A stretch of DNA of 64,000 nt from Escarpia spicata (Eukaryota; Annelida; Polychaeta; Sabellida; Siboglinidae): positions 52,858,619-52,922,618 of the forward strand of contig OZ023205.1 in the NCBI GenBank assembly GCA_963995525.1. The letters run 5' to 3'. Position numbers and translations under genes: made by a program. The notes beneath the pieces are model-generated. The model was not told where the DNA came from, did not search any database, and saw only the letters and a program-made list of their open reading frames with translations. Positions 24,701 through 34,700 of the stretch are shown one piece after another; position 1 is the first letter of the stretch, and each line of letters starts with the position of its first letter.

Positions 24701-24760
24701 GTGTCAACCAAGAATCGAACACGGTCTGATGTCACGTTCACGATATCGCGATTTCAATTG
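21600..24760 (-). mobile_element. Ty3/gypsy retrotransposon, 5'-truncated and inactive
   Basis: Minus-strand order is protease, RT, RNase H, integrase, 3' LTR, which defines Ty3/gypsy. The protease shows 'FLVDTGATIGVFPAS' near 24690. The region 24585-24115 is the pre-RT part with a late 'HARARRLPPDKL'. The RT/RNase H frame (24118-22964) has '[15 protein letters not shown]' and '[17 protein letters not shown]', but its catalytic box reads YLND (23843-23854) instead of YxDD. RNase H has '[16 protein letters not shown]' and 'TDHKPLTF'. Integrase (22909-21757) has an H..H/C..C-type head broken by a T-run frameshift at 22749-22756, then 'MDIVGPLPPS', 'TSDRGSQF' and 'YHPQSNGIVERFHR'. A few codons are missing at the 24118 junction. 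No gag or 5' LTR was found. Confidence 0.9.
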
Positions 24761-24789
24761 GTTGATCGCCTACGCACATGTTCAGTTCA

Positions 24790-25120
24790 GCTGTGCAAAT
24801 TCAAAACGAATATCCAATTTCGAATCATCGCCGTGCTTTCAGAGGAGTTTTTATCATAAGTTTGTTTGCCTTTTGTTAACTAATGTTGGATGTGTTCCTG
24901 AGTGCTCTATGCACTAGACATCAATGGCACTGTTCTAGCATGGCTGTAGAGCAGTTTGATACGTACATACTTCATTTCAGTCGACGTTTTCCTATTGTGC
25001 GGGATTTGTTCTGTGGCGCATTTAATCGATGGTGTATTATTATAAAAATATATTATATATGTATATATTATGGTGTTTATTAATATTTTGTATTGTTTAT
25101 TTACTTATTTTGTGATAGTT
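24790..25120. other. No gene seen
   Basis: Sequence between the truncated gypsy 5' end and a minisatellite. No coding or structural feature identified. Confidence 0.35.
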
Positions 25121-25129
25121 TTTTGTCTG

Positions 25130-25500
25130 CTCCACTACTGTACAATGGTGCATTGTTTAATCGACTGTTTTCTAATAAATGTGATGTGGTCAATTATTGC
25201 TTTATGGGTCGTGATGTAGTCGATTATCGTCTTGTGTTTTGTCGTCTGGTCGACTACTGTCCTGTAGTTCGTGATGTGGTCGATTAGTATCTTGTGTTTT
25301 GTTGTCTGGTCGACTGTTGTCCTGTAATTCGTGATGTGGTCGATTGTTGTCTTGTGTTTTTTTGTCTGGTCGACTATTGTCCTGTAGTTCACGAAGTAGT
25401 CGATTATTATTGTGTGGTTCGTTTTGGGGCAGCTATTGTTGTGTGGTTTGTTCTATGGTCAGCACGTTTTCTGTGGGTTCTTGTATGGTGAACTGATGTC
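25130..25500 (+). repeat. 60-bp minisatellite built from ~30-bp GTCGA-containing subunits
   Basis: Three to four head-to-tail 60-bp units, most regular from about 25210 to 25400. Each is two related ~30-bp halves of the form TGGTCGAxTxxTGTCxTGT. It lies just beyond the 3' end of galaxin-like gene 3. Confidence 0.8.
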
Positions 25501-25998
25501 ATTTGTTTTGTTGTTTTACCAACTATTTTCCCTATTGATTTATTGTTTTAACATATATTGTGCAGACTGTATTTTTGTTTAGTCGACTACTGTTGTCAAC
25601 GCCTTTCGCGTCACCTGAGTGTTCTTAGTCGTGAAGACCGATAATGGTGTCGCAGCGCCATAAAAACAAACCAAACCAGAGCATATGTTAATGGCCTATT
25701 TATGTATACAACTATGCACATTCAACTTTCAGGTGACCCATTATAGCGAAATATTAACACACTTTCACTTTGCATCCACAAAAACAACAGTGATGTCCTT
25801 ATTTTTTCAACAAATACAAGTCCGAGATAAATGTTATTCATTATTGGTAGTGCCATAGGTACAACATGGGAACCGCAAATGTTTACATGCTGTAATGTGT
25901 TGAGCCTAGGTGAGCTGTTTTGTCAGGGCGTCTTCCAAACACCAGACAAAACTACCAGGCGCGTTTCTCCACTTAGCCTGTGTTTATGCCAAGACCTG

Positions 25999-26547
25999 TT
26001 AGTGACCACAAAAGTGCGTTTCCGCGTTGTAGATCTTACCGCCGCAGCAGCCGGCATGGCTCCAGCCGTCAGGAATAGTAAACAACTTATCGTTGCAACA
26101 TCTCTGCGTTTTCGTAGTGTATATCTTACCGCCGCAACAGCCGATATAGCGCCAGCCATCAGGAATAGTAAACAACTTATCGTTGCAACATCTGTGCGTT
26201 TTCGCAGTGAATATCTTACCGCCGCAACAGCCGATATAGCGCCAGCCATCAGGAATGGTCAACAACTTGTCGTTGCAACATCTGTGCCTTTCCGCGTTGG
26301 CGAGCGTCGTGCCACAGCAGTAGGGATAACGCCAGCCGTCAGGAATAGAGCATGCCTCATCACGGCAACAGCTGTATCTACCGACGTTGTATAACTTACC
26401 AGACGTTTCTGAAACATGTTGATACATAAGATGAATAATAAGTTGTTGTCACAAATTATCTGTGTGAAAATAATGAGGTTAATTTCGAAATAACGAACAC
26501 ATTGGGTAAATATATTAGAAATATGACGTACACTGTCACTTGCTTCC

Positions 26548-26598
<51 letters not shown>

Positions 26599-27545
26599 CA
26601 GTCGTGGCCAAAAGTTTACCCGCCCAATTTCAGGTAAAATGAAAAAAACAAGAATTGCATGGGTTTAACAAAACTTATCCAAATACTCTGTATTTTGGAA
26701 TTTATTACAGAAACGTCTTAACATATAATTTTCTCATACATTTCAGTATTTTGTATGTCCACCACGGTTTTTAATGACTGTCTCTAACGGCCGAGGCATA
26801 TTGTCGACGAGAGTCTTGCAATTTTCGGCGCTGATTTCAATTGTCCAAACATCCTTAATGGCGTCTTCTAACGATTTGCAAGATGGATGCATCTGAGAAG
26901 AGTACCTTACTCCAAAGTTCTGTAGTCCAGTTGGCGTGTTTCTTCGCAAAGACGAGGTGCTTTGTCTTCATTGCTGGAGTTAGTCTTGGTTTTCGGGCCG
27001 GTTTATGCGATTTCAGGCCGAATTCTTTGCTGAGACGTCGACTAATTGTCCTTCGGCTGACGTCCGTGCCTTTGGTTAGCAATGCTGAGCGAATCTTCTT
27101 ACTTGAACTTGCTGGTGATCGTACCGCAATCCTCTTTATCATGTGGTCGTCCTGGCTGGTCGTCTTTCTTGGCCGTCCTGATCTTTTCTCGTCTGAATAG
27201 CAGCCAAAATTTCACGACAGCATTGTGAACGGCGTTCTTGCTACACTCCATTTCCCACTAATCTTACGTTCTGACAAGCCTTTTTTTATGAAGGATCACG
27301 ATTTGAGCTCGTTGAACTTCAGTCAATGATGCTGCTTTACCCATTTTTATGCGCAATCAGAAAACGATGTCAACACCTCGGAATCAGTGATACGACTGTC
27401 GTGATGTTCACGAAAGAAGCCCCTTTACTTGTAATTGAGGATGACGCAGCCTGATGCAATCTTGATAACAGCTGTTGAAATCAATCCCGGAAAACGAAAA
27501 AATCTTATTATTTTAGGGGTGGTCCTAAACTTTTGGCCACGAATG

Positions 27546-27644
<99 letters not shown>

Positions 27645-28188
27645 AAACAACTGACATGTGTGTGTTATTATGTTATATTTTATAACGTCTGTTGCCTCTA
27701 TAATGCACATTTGATATTTAGTCTGATTGTAGATTACTAATATTAATACATTTTATGTATGATACCGGATAAAATAATTATAATGTAATGCAGGATAAGT
27801 CCCACCCACCTTTGAGTCCGAGCTTCCAGCTTCTACTTGGACGCACCACAACCAACAATACAAGGCAAATGTATGTCGACATCATTGTCCTGTAAGAAAC
27901 AACATATAGTGAATATGGATGAATATAGGAACCGTATATTCATCGTGCGTGCGAGCGTTCAAGCTGGCATACAGCTGTACGTTGGTGTGTATAAGTGCGG
28001 GCGTACGCGTGTGTGTATTTCGGTCTAACATAAACTACTACATTGAATTGATATATCAATTCCCATTACATTAATCAAGCTCCAAACGGCCGCAAACGGA
28101 TATTTTAAATCACATCATTTCTGCCTGACAACGTCATTATAACTCCAGAAAATAGATTCCTTTATGCAGCGGTGGACATGCCTTACAT
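25999..28188 (-). CDS. Galaxin-like secreted protein with tandem 30-aa repeats, gene 3
   Basis: Exon 1 ends AT at 28188-28187 before GTAAGG. Exon 2 is 27889-27810 (acceptor TTACAG, donor GTGGGT) and exon 3 is 26408-25999 (acceptor TTTCAG). The split AT|G start and phase-1 intron match genes 1, 2 and 4; the product is 163 aa. The signal peptide core is 'STYICLVLLVVV', with Trp near the cleavage site. Exon 3 contains a first CC module, then three near-identical 30-residue repeats (90 bp each) with 'RCCNDKLFTIPDGW' and 'GCCGGKIY'. The last repeat ends 'HFCGH' and stop: the second Cys of the pair is lost. Beyond the stop another frame still reads a tail like that of gene 4, so an indel truncated this copy. 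A Tc1 element lies in intron 2. Confidence 0.82.
26549..26596. repeat. (TA)n microsatellite, Tc1 target site
   Basis: Alternating TA ends exactly where the Tc1-like terminal repeat begins. A further TATATA run and (TG)n follow the other end. Confidence 0.95.
26597..27545 (-). mobile_element. Tc1/mariner-like transposon with internal deletion
   Basis: Terminal inverted repeats share TCGTGGCCAAAAGTTTA (26600 region and near 27525-27542) with TA on each side. The transposase reads from an ATG at about 27344 on the minus strand: a helix-turn-helix part ('LTEVQRAQIVILHKKGLSER'), then 'GRPRKTT', 'SRRTISRRL' and 'WSKVLFSD', the first catalytic Asp. The frame then jumps to the C-terminal 'NMPRPLETVIKNRGGHTKY'. 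The middle with the second and third catalytic residues is missing, so the element is about 950 bp instead of the usual 1.3 kb or more. It sits inside intron 2 of galaxin-like gene 3. Confidence 0.88.
27558..27643 (+). repeat. (TG)n microsatellite
   Basis: About 85 bp of uninterrupted TG directly after the Tc1 element. Confidence 0.95.
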
Positions 28189-28239
28189 GCAACCTGTCCA
28201 TGTCGAACAGTGGTCAACAGCTTAGTATAATGTGTACCT

Positions 28240-28282
28240 CGGTGCAGACAAATCTGACAATCGTAAGTGTTTATAAGACGAC
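28240..28282 (-). promoter_or_regulatory. Core promoter of galaxin-like gene 3
   Basis: TATAAA on the minus strand (28275-28270) is followed by CACTTACGATTGTCAGATT. The same arrangement, ATAAACACTTGCGACTGTCAGATT in two blocks, occurs at gene 4. Flanking sequence further upstream (28318-28375) is also shared with gene 4 (about 36965-37015). Confidence 0.65.
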
Positions 28283-28681
28283 TTATATTTAAAGTTAACT
28301 TATTTTTTTGTTAGAATCCATAGTCCAGGCCAGTCCAAATACAACCCGACTCCAGGTTTGGAAACATTAGACTTGAGAGCATTGCAAGTGCCCTCTCTCG
28401 ACTATCTTGCGATCCCGATCGCGCCACGCATCACAATCGAACCGAGCGCTTGACGCAATCGGGAAGGAAGTCGAGAATGCCACAATCATTACGTTAACAT
28501 GGTATGCTTCGATACTATTATTCTTACCATTACAAGCCATAATTATCACTACCAGTTATTTCAAACTGTCAAAAATTTAATTGTTCAATATAATTATGTA
28601 GTGAACATCCTCACGATCAATTGTTTCATTATCATTATAATGACTCCGATATCTTGCTTGACATGCTGGACAGTTAATGAT

Positions 28682-28775
28682 TACGCGCGCGCGCGCACGT
28701 GTGTGTGTGTTTGTGTGTAGTGTATGTGTGTCTGCGCGCGCGCGCGCGTGTGTGTATGTAATGTGTGTGTGGTGT

Positions 28776-28814
<39 letters not shown>

Positions 28815-28866
28815 TATGTAGTGTGTGTATGCGTGCGTGCGTGTGTGTGTATGTAGTGTGTGTGTA

Positions 28867-28897
<31 letters not shown>

Positions 28898-28963
28898 GTC
28901 TGCAGTGTGTGTGTGTGTGTGTATGTATATGTGTGTGTATGTGTGTATGTACGTGTGTGTGTA

Positions 28964-28995
<32 letters not shown>

Positions 28996-29012
28996 ACGTG
29001 CACGCGCGCCCA
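28682..29012 (+). repeat. TG/CG alternating purine-pyrimidine tract
   Basis: About 330 bp of TG with blocks of pure CG (about 28684-28697, 28735-28748, 28976-28983) and short TA steps. Long alternating purine-pyrimidine sequence has Z-DNA potential. All CVCV and HTHT ORFs here are artefacts. Confidence 0.95.
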
Positions 29013-30100
29013 TACCTTCCTGCCTCCTCCCCTCCCCCTCTCTTTGTTAACATGTTGACACACGTAATGATACAGAGGTAGATACTTTAGCTGTATAGGT
29101 AAACGAGCATTTCACAAACAATCAAAGTATAAATTCATACACCAACCGAAGTACCTCATAGGCGGGCGACCAAGGCGATGAATTTTGACTTTCGTAGACA
29201 GTTACAAGTTACAAGCAGCCTTGATCTTGTAACAAGCAGCCTTGATCTTGTAACATATGGATACAAGTCAAAACAGGTCTGTCTCATGCAGTCGGAGTAG
29301 CTAAAGGCAGGCCTGTATGCTGTGGGGTGGTGTTACGGGTGCATATGCACCCCACCCCGCTGAGGCAATTTTTGTTCTTCCAACTTCGTAAACATTGAAA
29401 CACGTGGCCAAAGTTATGAAATGATTGACAAGTTACCAACAACGATTACGCCCTGAAATGTAAGGGATTACTACTGTTATTTAATCACATTTTGTTTAGT
29501 TGGTTAAATACCGGCAAGAAACCTACTATGTATTCAGTGACCCATGTACAGAACCAGTACCTGATTGGCGACTTGTAACATAAATAGTAGGCCTCATGTG
29601 GGAATAACAGCTTTTTGACAATTTTTGGTCACATTTGATGTTAAACAAAATGACCCATAATAAAAAAAAAATCAAAATCCTCGTGTGATGCGAATGTCAT
29701 GTACTATAACCAATGATATGTGTGGACAAAATGTCGAATAGCTGGACAGTTGTAACCCACTGATTACATCCTGAAAAATAACACTGAACTTCATTTTAGT
29801 CAAATTATGCTTCGGGACAAAAATGACCCATATCTGGCTTAAAACCCCAAATTAGACCGGCAAAAAATTCCGATTGTGTAATGTGTGGCCTATGTAGAGA
29901 AACTTTAAGCAAATTTGGAAACATGTAATATTGTTATTATGTGTTATAGATCCATAACACAGTTTTGATCAATTTTATGTAAAATTTTACATAAAAACCC
30001 GTTTTCTGACCTGAAAATCAAAATTCAGAAAGTCCAACAACCCATACAAAAATCTGCAACGTATATAGAGAACATTAAAAATGATCGGCTGCTTGTAACA
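29013..30100. other. No gene seen; small tandem duplication
   Basis: A 21-bp unit AGCAGCCTTGATCTTGTAAC is repeated twice near 29214-29255. Otherwise AT-rich sequence without coding signals. Confidence 0.4.
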
Positions 30101-30104
30101 AAAA

Positions 30105-30320
30105 ATGCCTACTAAAATTGTTCTACGAATTATTATCGTCCTTAGCTGCCTGTCTATCACCTGTGGACCTTTGTGTTCTGCTTGTTTTGCTATGGATGGA
30201 ATGCAGTCATGTCACTATACAATAAGTGGACGACAGAAGTGTGCCACCAACACCATGATAGTTGCATGTGTACGCTGCATGTGTTCATACCAGCCGCTAC
30301 TCATTTACCCCATCTGGTGA
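30105..30320 (+). CDS. Candidate small secreted cysteine-rich peptide
   Basis: A single open frame of 71 codons from ATG in an A-rich context. The N-terminal 20 residues ('MPTKIVLRIIIVLSCLSITC') look like a signal peptide. The mature part has about eight Cys in patterns CxxC (after 'GPL'), a 'SGRQK' basic site, and 'VACVRCMC', and ends in Trp. This could be a peptide precursor or a small secreted effector. I recognise no family. No splice sites, TATA box or repeat support it, and it could be chance. It lies between galaxin-like genes 3 and 4 on the opposite strand. Confidence 0.35.
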   Translation: MPTKIVLRIIIVLSCLSITCGPLCSACFAMDGMQSCHYTISGRQKCATNTMIVACVRCMCSYQPLLIYPIW

Positions 30321-30539
30321 ATATTACGTAAACCATTTTCTTAAATCAAAGTTACACGATAATAGTACGGCATAGATTATGCAAGTAATATTAAAAGGGC
30401 TTTAGAAAACACTTTAAGGGAACCAAACAATTAGTAGACATACAAACTGACTATGCAATGTAGACAAAACCTTTATACAGTAAACAAACAAATATTGATG
30501 TACTATCACGTGATTCTGGCAAAACTGGATGTTCTTCTT

Positions 30540-30720
30540 TGTATTGCATCTCAACAGCAAGTTATCTGGTTGATCAATATTGTTTGATCGACTGTTTTCG
30601 GAAATGTATTGTATGGTCGACTTTTGCCCTCTGTTGTTTATATTTTGATCTATTATTTCCATATTGGTTGTTGTTCGGTCGATCATTGTCCTATGATTTG
30701 TTGCATGGTGAACAGTGTTC
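30540..30720 (+). repeat. Second, degenerate copy of the ~30-bp GTCGA minisatellite
   Basis: Shares with 25130-25500 the ~30-bp pattern of GGTCGAxTxTTGTC spaced steps, with more divergence. It lies beyond the 3' end of galaxin-like gene 4, mirroring the position of the other array beyond gene 3. Confidence 0.55.
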
Positions 30721-30911
30721 GAAATTACTGCCGACCCGGAGGCCCGAGACCGTCAAGTATTTCGTCGCCCCGTAACTTTGATAAAGTGTCTGCCCGCAAG
30801 ACCGGCAGAATTTTTAATACAAAATAATTTAGCACTTGTCTAGTATCAGAGCCAATCTCGATTTAGTCATTATAACTACAAGTTTGCCTAAATCTGATAC
30901 GTCAGTGATTT

Positions 30912-31151
30912 AGTTCTGTCATTCAACATCATCTCAAGCATATTTATATTACGAATATAGAGCGTCTCAGCACACTTTCGAGGCCCAAAGAGCGACCCGG
31001 TTTATATCAGTCTGCGCCTCTGCGGACGTTCGTGAGCAGTGAGCGATATAGCAACGTGTGTTGTTGCAAACTGGGTCGCTCTTTGAGCCTCAAAAGTGAG
31101 CTAAGTTGCGATATTTTTGTAACGTAAATATGCATGGGATGATGTTAAATG
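30912..31151. mobile_element. Foldback MITE
   Basis: Two ~80-bp arms (about 30912-31004 and 31069-31151) are inverted repeats. Both carry CAAAGAGCGACCC with TTTGAGGC-type flanks and CATCAT/ATGATG outer parts. The loop is about 65 bp. No ORF. Target duplication not resolved. Confidence 0.65.
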
Positions 31152-31568
31152 ATGGCAGTAACACACGAGGTATAAAATTTAAGCAAACAATTTTATTGTA
31201 ACGACGAAGGTGGGCCCGGATACTACACAAGTGCCAATAATGGTGACATTTGCATACTTCCGAACGGGAAATTTAACGTAAGCGTGGTACAAAAACAAGT
31301 TGGAAAAACAATAAAATATCGAGCTAACCAATGCTAATAGATTGATTGAGTTTAGTTTCGTAGTGCTGGCACTTCCAGCGATTTCCTTTTCAGCTAAGGT
31401 GTAGAGCACTGATAGTGAACTGTCAGTTGGGTTGATGTTTGGCCAACTACTCTCCTTTGAGTCTGGTAAACCATTATCTCCCAAACCTGTCGCGAAACAT
31501 CTGCGTTGTGTGTGGTATGGTGCAATATATGCCCACAGCCACGCATCAACGAACACCCAGGACATGAT

Positions 31569-31574
31569 TTTATT
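31569..31574 (-). terminator. Polyadenylation signal, galaxin-like gene 4
   Basis: AATAAA on the minus strand about 145 nt after the stop codon of gene 4. Confidence 0.35.
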
Positions 31575-31717
31575 GTATTCCATACACAATCAACGTTGCG
31601 GGTGCGAATCTAGCAGAACACAATCGAACACAATCAACGTCCTCTCACAAAGCGAATATTCGTGTATTTAATTTGTTATCAGAAAACAGAAAAGGTCCGA
31701 TATAAATATAATGTTGT

Positions 31718-34700
31718 TTACGGCATGTTCCATACGCCGGAACAAACAGCCCGACGCCTTTGTCCAACTTGTCTTTTCAAGATACGTGTCTCTATTGTCT
31801 CTGTGCCAAACTGGTCAGTGAGCCGGCGACAACAGATGTGCGTCTCTTTGTTGATCAGTGTCTTGCCGCAACAATAGGGGTAATGCCAGTCGTCAGGACG
31901 TACGTACAACTCATCGTGGCAACATTTGTGTGTGCCGACGTTGTATGGCTTATCGGAGCATTCTGAAACATGTCGGGACGTAACCAATAACAACCTGTAA
32001 GTATGTTGTCAGTGTGTGTGTGTGCGTGTGCGTGCGTACGTGCGTGCGTGCGTACGTGCGTGCGTGCGTGTGTGTGTGGTTATAGACGTCATCTAGAAAA
32101 AAACGAACGCACACTTGCAACATTTATTTATAACAGTATGCATTTTACAAGGATAATACACAGTTGTCACTTGTTTCAAAATATCAGCTAGCGTTTCTGC
32201 AATATGAGATTATGTCATGTGCTTCGCTTTCTTATTACGAATTAGTTTGACTATATGTCTTATATTTGCTAAATGTTATAATCTCTAAGTAAATTATGAT
32301 TATACAACCATGTTGTTGGCTTGATAACGCATATTGGACATTGGTTTTCATCATACATTGCAAAGACATTACAGCATATCACGTGTAACATAGTTTTGAA
32401 ACAGGACACATCTCACCCACTTTTTGCGCCGAGCATCCAAGTCCTACTTGGCTGCACCACTAGCAGCAGTAGAATGCAAACATAATTCGGAGTCTTCTTC
32501 CTGCACGAAACCAAGTGGTGTCTTTGCATCGTGGACATGAGCGTACGTGCATGTGGTTGTGCGTATATATGTGTTTGAGTCTAAAATAAAGTATTGTATT
32601 GAAATAACAATTTTGATTGTATTAATATCGCTCAATATATCGCTGCTGAAAGGTTAATTGGAATACCGCTCTATTATGGGACTGAAGGAAAACGCTCGGT
32701 AGGCAGACCTAAACTTAGATACCCAGAAGACCAAGCGAGCGAGGCGTTATGCTAGAAATCAATAACACGAAACAGCTCCAACAAGCAAGATTTAACAAGA
32801 TTTAACAAGATTGCCACCCAGAGAATTAACTCTAGGTAGCAGGTGGACAAGGAAGCCCTTGGCTTTTCGAGAGTCCGACCTTTTTATCTATGTGTATCCC
32901 GCCCGTCTGAGGTATGTGTCGATTTTATTTTTAAACATATTCACGCTACTAGCACCCACACAATCAGAAGGTAATCTGTTCCATTCATTTACAGTCCTTT
33001 GTGAAAATGAAAACTTTCTTATATCCAATCTACTCTGCTCCTTTGCTAATGCAAGATCATGTCCTCTAGTCCTTCTATCTTTCTTAACTGAGAAAAACAT
33101 ATTTCTATCAATATTTTCATAACCCTTCAATATTTTAAACACTTCTATCTGGTCTCCTCTCAATCTCCTGGTCTCTAGTGTTGTTAAACCGCATTTTTTT
33201 AGGCGTATTTCATAACTAAGATCCCTCAGATTTTGTATCATTTTAGTTGCTCTCCTCTGCACTCTTTCTAGCATATCTATGTCCTTCCTGCGATATGGCC
33301 TCCACGCTTGAATACAATATTCTAAATGAGGCCTAACTATTGTTTTGTACAGCGGTATTATTAGATCTTTTTCCTTATACGTAATGTTTCGTCTAATTAA
33401 TCCAAGGATTTGATTTCCCTTTGAAGCTGCAATTCCGCACTTCTCTGAAATCTTCATATCAGCACTAACGGTTAACCCTAAGTCCTTTTCTTTTACAGTA
33501 GTACTTAGTACAGTACCCCCCATTGTATATTCTACCTCTTCGTTCCCATGTCCTATGTGGAGGCATTTACATTTCCCAAAATTGAACATCATTTGCCATT
33601 TTTCAGACCATTTCATCAACCTGTCAAGATCATCTTGTAAATGCTGTCTATCTCCATCACTTTTAATCCTTCTAAACACTTTTGTATCATCCGCAAATTT
33701 CAACACCTTGCTTGTTATTTCATCATCCAAATCGTTGTTGTATATTAAGAATAATATAGGACCTAATACTGATCCCTGTGGTACCCCACTCAATACTGAT
33801 TTCCAGTTTGAAGCCTCCCCATCAACTACTACACGTTGTCTTCTGTCAATCAGCCATTGTTCTATCCAGTTTATTATACCATTTCCTATGCCATGGGCCT
33901 TTAGTTTAAGCAGTAATCTTTGATGTGGTACTTTGTCAAAAGCTTTTTGAAAATCTAAGTAGACAATATCTACTGGTGTTCCCTCATCTACCCACTTAGT
34001 GATGTCTTCCAAAAAACATAACATATTTGTTAAGCATGACCTCGCTTTAAAAAAACCATGTTGAGATGGGTTTATCAAGTTTTGTTTAACAAGAAAATCC
34101 ACCATGTGATCTTTAATTAGTCTTTCTAATAATTTACAAATCACTGATGTTAAACTCACTGGTCTATAGTTCTCTGACTTGTTTCTCGAACCTTTTTTGA
34201 ATAACGGTATAATGTTTGCTTCTTTCCATTCTAAAGGAACCACTCCCTCTTCTAATGACAAGTTGAAAACTGTTGCAAGTGGTATGCTAATTTGTTCTAC
34301 AATTTCCAATAGTAGTTTGGGTGGAATACCATCCACTCCAGGTGATTTATTTTCCTTCATAGCCCTTATTTTCTTAGCTACCATTTCCGGGGTTACAATT
34401 AATTGTCCTAAATAGTCTGAATCTGCCCCCTTGAACTTAGCCTCTGGTATTGGCAGTGAACTAATATCTTCCCTGGTAAACACTGAACTAAAGTACTCAT
34501 TCAGGTCTTCTGCCATTACGAATCCCTCTGATATCATATTTCCAGCACTATCTTCTAGAGGACCGACCTTATCTTGAACTTTCTGTTTGCTTCGAACATA
34601 CGCATAAAAACTCTTGCTGTCATGTTTTATATTACTAGCTAATTGTTGTTCATAGCTTCTCTTTGAATTTCTAATTTCAGCTGTAGCTTGGTTAAGTGCT

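Noticed and set aside
28577..29063. ORFs rich in THTH, CVCV and ARAR
   Set aside because: Products of the TG/CG tract. Similar artefacts occur at 27435-27740, 48754-49143, 53324-53729 and 62660-63116.
31179..31589. 136-codon minus-strand ORF
   Set aside because: Falls in the 3' UTR/flank of galaxin-like gene 4; no motif, and composition is AT-rich.
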